Under the pieces are notes generated by a model, which had not been told where the DNA came from, made no database searches, and saw only the letters and a list, made by a program, of their open reading frames with translations. A program made the translations under genes and the position numbers. From contig NZ_OX267715.1 in the NCBI RefSeq assembly GCF_946151075.1, forward strand, positions 1,775,881 to 1,839,880: a stretch of DNA of 64,000 nucleotides. The letters run 5' to 3'. Every line of letters begins with the position of its first letter. The stretch's first letter is position 1. Of this stretch, positions 62,020 through 64,000 are shown in pieces. The stretch comes from Neobacillus sp. Marseille-Q6967. GTDB taxonomy: Bacteria; Bacillota; Bacilli; Bacillales; Cytobacillaceae.

Positions 62020-62085
62020 TAGACGGCTCGCTTTTTAGAGCGGAAATTAAAAAGATATCTAAACGATGGATGTTTTTTTCCCTTT

Positions 62086-62741
62086 TTATTTTATATTTGC
62101 AAACTCAGTAATATCGTCTCGATGTCCAATTACAACTAACTTATCCCCTTCTCGTAGAACCTGGTCAGGAGATGGGGAAATGATTAAATTTTCATTACTA
62201 ACAATAGCAATAGCATTTACATTATAGTTTGCTCGTAAGTCAAGCTCTCGTAAATTTTTTCTGGTCATACCTTGTGGAATCATTATTTCTTCAATATTGT
62301 ATTCTTTTGATAGTTCTATATAGTTCAACACGTAGGTGAGAGAAGCTGATGTGCGACCCGTTCTCCCATATCTCTTTCTGGATGTATAACCCAATCTGCT
62401 CCAACTTTTGTTAATACTTGTCCATGACGTTTATTGAGAGCTTTTGCAATTACCTTTTGTACTCCCATTTCTTTTAACAGCAAAACAGTTAAGATACTAG
62501 CTTGCATATCATTACCGATTGCTACGATTACGTAATCAAAATTTCGAATCCCTACTGATTTAAGTGATTCTTCCTCTGTTGAATCAAGTACAACTGCGTG
62601 AGTAACCACTAATTTGGCATCTTCTATACGCTCTTCATTTATATCAATTCCCATTACTTCCTGTCCTGCTTCAAATAATTTTGACGCAATACTTATTCCA
62701 AATCGTCCTAGTCCAATAACTGCATAACTTAGCTTTTCCAT
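62086..62741 (-). pseudogene. ktrA: KtrA/TrkA-type potassium channel regulator, frameshifted
   Basis: The first frame (62741 to 62325) encodes the RCK_N domain: YAVIGLGRFGISIASKLFEAGQEVMGIDINEERI, IVAIGNDMQASILTVLLLKEMGVQKVIAKALNKRHGQVLTKVGADWVIHPERDMGERVAHQLLSP, then breaks at TC-stop. The second frame continues in register with VLNYIELSKEYNIEEIMIPQGMTRKNLRELDLRANYNVNAI, then a TrkA_C domain ending EFANIK. A single base appears missing around 62329-62334; restoring it gives about 218 residues, the usual KtrA/KtrC length. KtrA binds ATP/ADP and c-di-AMP (RCK_C) and gates KtrB. Genuine loss, or a sequencing error, cannot be told apart here. Confidence 0.8.
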
Positions 62742-62788
62742 TGTTTATTACTCACCCCAAAAGAATCTTAATTATTAATAACAATTAC

Positions 62789-64000
62789 CTAGCCGATTAA
62801 TATTTTTTCCTCTGCATATCTAACCTTTGCTTCTTTTCGAGTATTTAAAAGGGCAAAAGCCATTGTTAAAGGTCCGAGCCTTCCAATAAACATCATGATC
62901 GTAATCAAGACTCTTCCTAAAGGCGAAAGTTCGGGTGTGAAATTTGCAGACAAACCTACTGTGCCAAATGCGGAAATCGTTTCAAATAATAATTTGCTCA
63001 TATCAGCCTTCTCGGTAAATGTTAATAAAAAGAAGATGAGAAAGATAAAAAAAAGTGCCGTCACCACAATCGATAATGATTTATTTACCAATTCCCATGG
63101 GATTCTTCGTTTAAAAATATTTGCATCATTCCGATTGGTTACAACTGCCCAAAAAGCTAAAATAATAATGGCAAAGGTAGTTACTTTAATACCACCACCA
63201 GTAGACCCTGAAGAAGCACCAATAAACATCATTGCCATCATAAAAACAAGGGAAGATAGATTCATGGCCCCAATATCAATCGTGTTAAAACCTGCAGTCC
63301 TTGTTACAACACCTTGAAAGTAAGATGCCCAGAGCTTATCTCCAAACTGTAAATTTCCAATAGTTGCAGTATTACTATATTCTGAGACCAAAATGATTAA
63401 AGGTCCAACAATGTTAAGTATTAGTGTCATAAGCAGTACGACTTTAGAATGAAGGGATAATTTTCGAAAGGATCTTTTACGAAATAGATCGAGAATAACA
63501 GTAAAACCAATTCCCCCAGTGATGAAAAGGAGTGTAATCATTATATTAACAGTAGGATCACCTCCCCATTTGCTTAGATTGTCAGGTTCAAGACCAAACC
63601 CTGCATTATTAAAAGCGGAAATGGAGTGGAATATACCATAGAAAATGGCTTTCGTAAGCGGCATTTCAAATGACCAACGAATGGCTAAAGTAGTAGCACC
63701 CATTAGTTCCACAATAAAAGTAATGACAATGATCCGTTTCACTAAGTTGACGAAGCCTGAAAGAGAAAACACATTTAATGAATCTTGCAGTAATAACCGT
63801 TCCTTTAGTCCGATCTTTTTACCTAAAATAATAATCATAAATATTCCAGTAGTCATAAAACCCCATCCACCAATTTGAATCAAACAGAGAAGAACAATTT
63901 CACCAAATAAGGTAAAGGTTGTTCCTGTATCAACAACGGCCAAACCTGTAACACAGACAGCAGAAGTTGCTTCAAATAAAGCATTAATGAAGCTTAGTCC
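62789..64000 (-). CDS. ktrB: KtrB/KtrD-type potassium transporter (TrkH family), partial
   Basis: The frame is open to the right window edge, so the N-terminus is missing; 403 residues are visible. TrkH/KtrB fold with repeated selectivity-filter loops: SFINALFEATSAVCVTGLAVVDTGTTFTLFGE, FHSISAFNNAGFGLEPDNLS, GVVTRTAGFNTIDIGAM and FETISAFGTVGLSANFTPELSPLGRVLITIMMFIGRLGPLT. A GASSGSTGGGIKVTT stretch marks the intramembrane gate. It forms the sodium-dependent K+ uptake pore and is followed 47 bases later by the ktrA-type regulator. Confidence 0.93.
   Translation of the reverse strand, partial: GLSFINALFEATSAVCVTGLAVVDTGTTFTLFGEIVLLCLIQIGGWGFMTTGIFMIIILGKKIGLKERLLLQDSLNVFSLSGFVNLVKRIIVITFIVELMGATTLAIRWSFEMPLTKAIFYGIFHSISAFNNAGFGLEPDNLSKWGGDPTVNIMITLLFITGGIGFTVILDLFRKRSFRKLSLHSKVVLLMTLILNIVGPLIILVSEYSNTATIGNLQFGDKLWASYFQGVVTRTAGFNTIDIGAMNLSSLVFMMAMMFIGASSGSTGGGIKVTTFAIIILAFWAVVTNRNDANIFKRRIPWELVNKSLSIVVTALFFIFLIFFLLTFTEKADMSKLLFETISAFGTVGLSANFTPELSPLGRVLITIMMFIGRLGPLTMAFALLNTRKEAKVRYAEEKILIG

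Overview
The window reads as a chromosomal segment of a low-GC, Gram-positive, spore-former-type Bacillaceae. Support comes from strong AGGAGG-type ribosome binding sites with frequent TTG/GTG starts, the Spx, Ktr and IDEAL families, an S-box (SAM-I) riboswitch, cre-like sites and a cold-shock gene. Nothing fixes the genus. Almost all genes lie on the minus strand; the GntR/HMG-CoA-lyase-like pair near the right end is the exception. I saw no rRNA, tRNA, prophage, transposase or CRISPR array. The content is mostly catabolic: many substrate-specific operons, each with its own transporter and regulator.

Left part (1-14.3 kb). A partial EutW-like sensor kinase follows eutC and eutB (B12-dependent ethanolamine ammonia-lyase), whose leader carries a terminator and a cre site. 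Next is a formate/oxalate-type operon: OFA-family antiporter, DUF2294 protein, FdhF/YdeP-type molybdoenzyme and FdhD. Two leaders in this operon share an unrecognised structured RNA motif directly ahead of a terminator. Then comes a sigma-54 activator with its target operon (Fe-alcohol dehydrogenase, a frameshifted permease, succinate-semialdehyde-type dehydrogenase) behind a textbook -24/-12 promoter.

Middle (14.4-41.7 kb). After a broken nuclease gene, a Bcr-type exporter, a UPF0316 protein and a GbsR-type regulator, a block of about 22 kb looks like an ectoine/hydroxyectoine catabolic supercluster. It holds three DoeA/EutD-like ectoine hydrolases, two M20 deacylases, the hydroxyectoine-specific EutB and EutC homologues, an aldehyde dehydrogenase, a homoserine dehydrogenase, a cystathionine-gamma-synthase-like PLP enzyme, a Dpp/Opp-type ABC importer, an MHS symporter and a PucR regulator. 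Note that the names eutB/eutC occur twice in this window with unrelated meanings (ethanolamine and ectoine). A compact Rrf2-Spx-IDEAL stress module follows, in which all three genes carry the same CTGTAA-N9-TTACAG operator.

Right part (41.9-64 kb). A TetR/acyl-CoA ligase/acyl-CoA dehydrogenase/TRAP transporter operon is followed by a six-gene operon headed by a SAM-I riboswitch. That operon encodes a BMP/Nup-type nucleoside ABC importer, a sulfite-oxidase-family molybdoenzyme and a nucleoside phosphorylase, and I suggest it scavenges a sulfur nucleoside such as methylthioadenosine. Then come an MFS and an SSS transporter, a small membrane partner and a class III CoA-transferase, divergent from GntR and an HMG-CoA-lyase-like gene, with three TTGTATACAA operators between them. 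The window ends with a cold-shock gene and the Ktr potassium-uptake pair (ktrA frameshifted, ktrB cut by the window edge).

Three genes carry apparent frameshifts (permease, nuclease, ktrA). They may be real lesions or sequencing errors.
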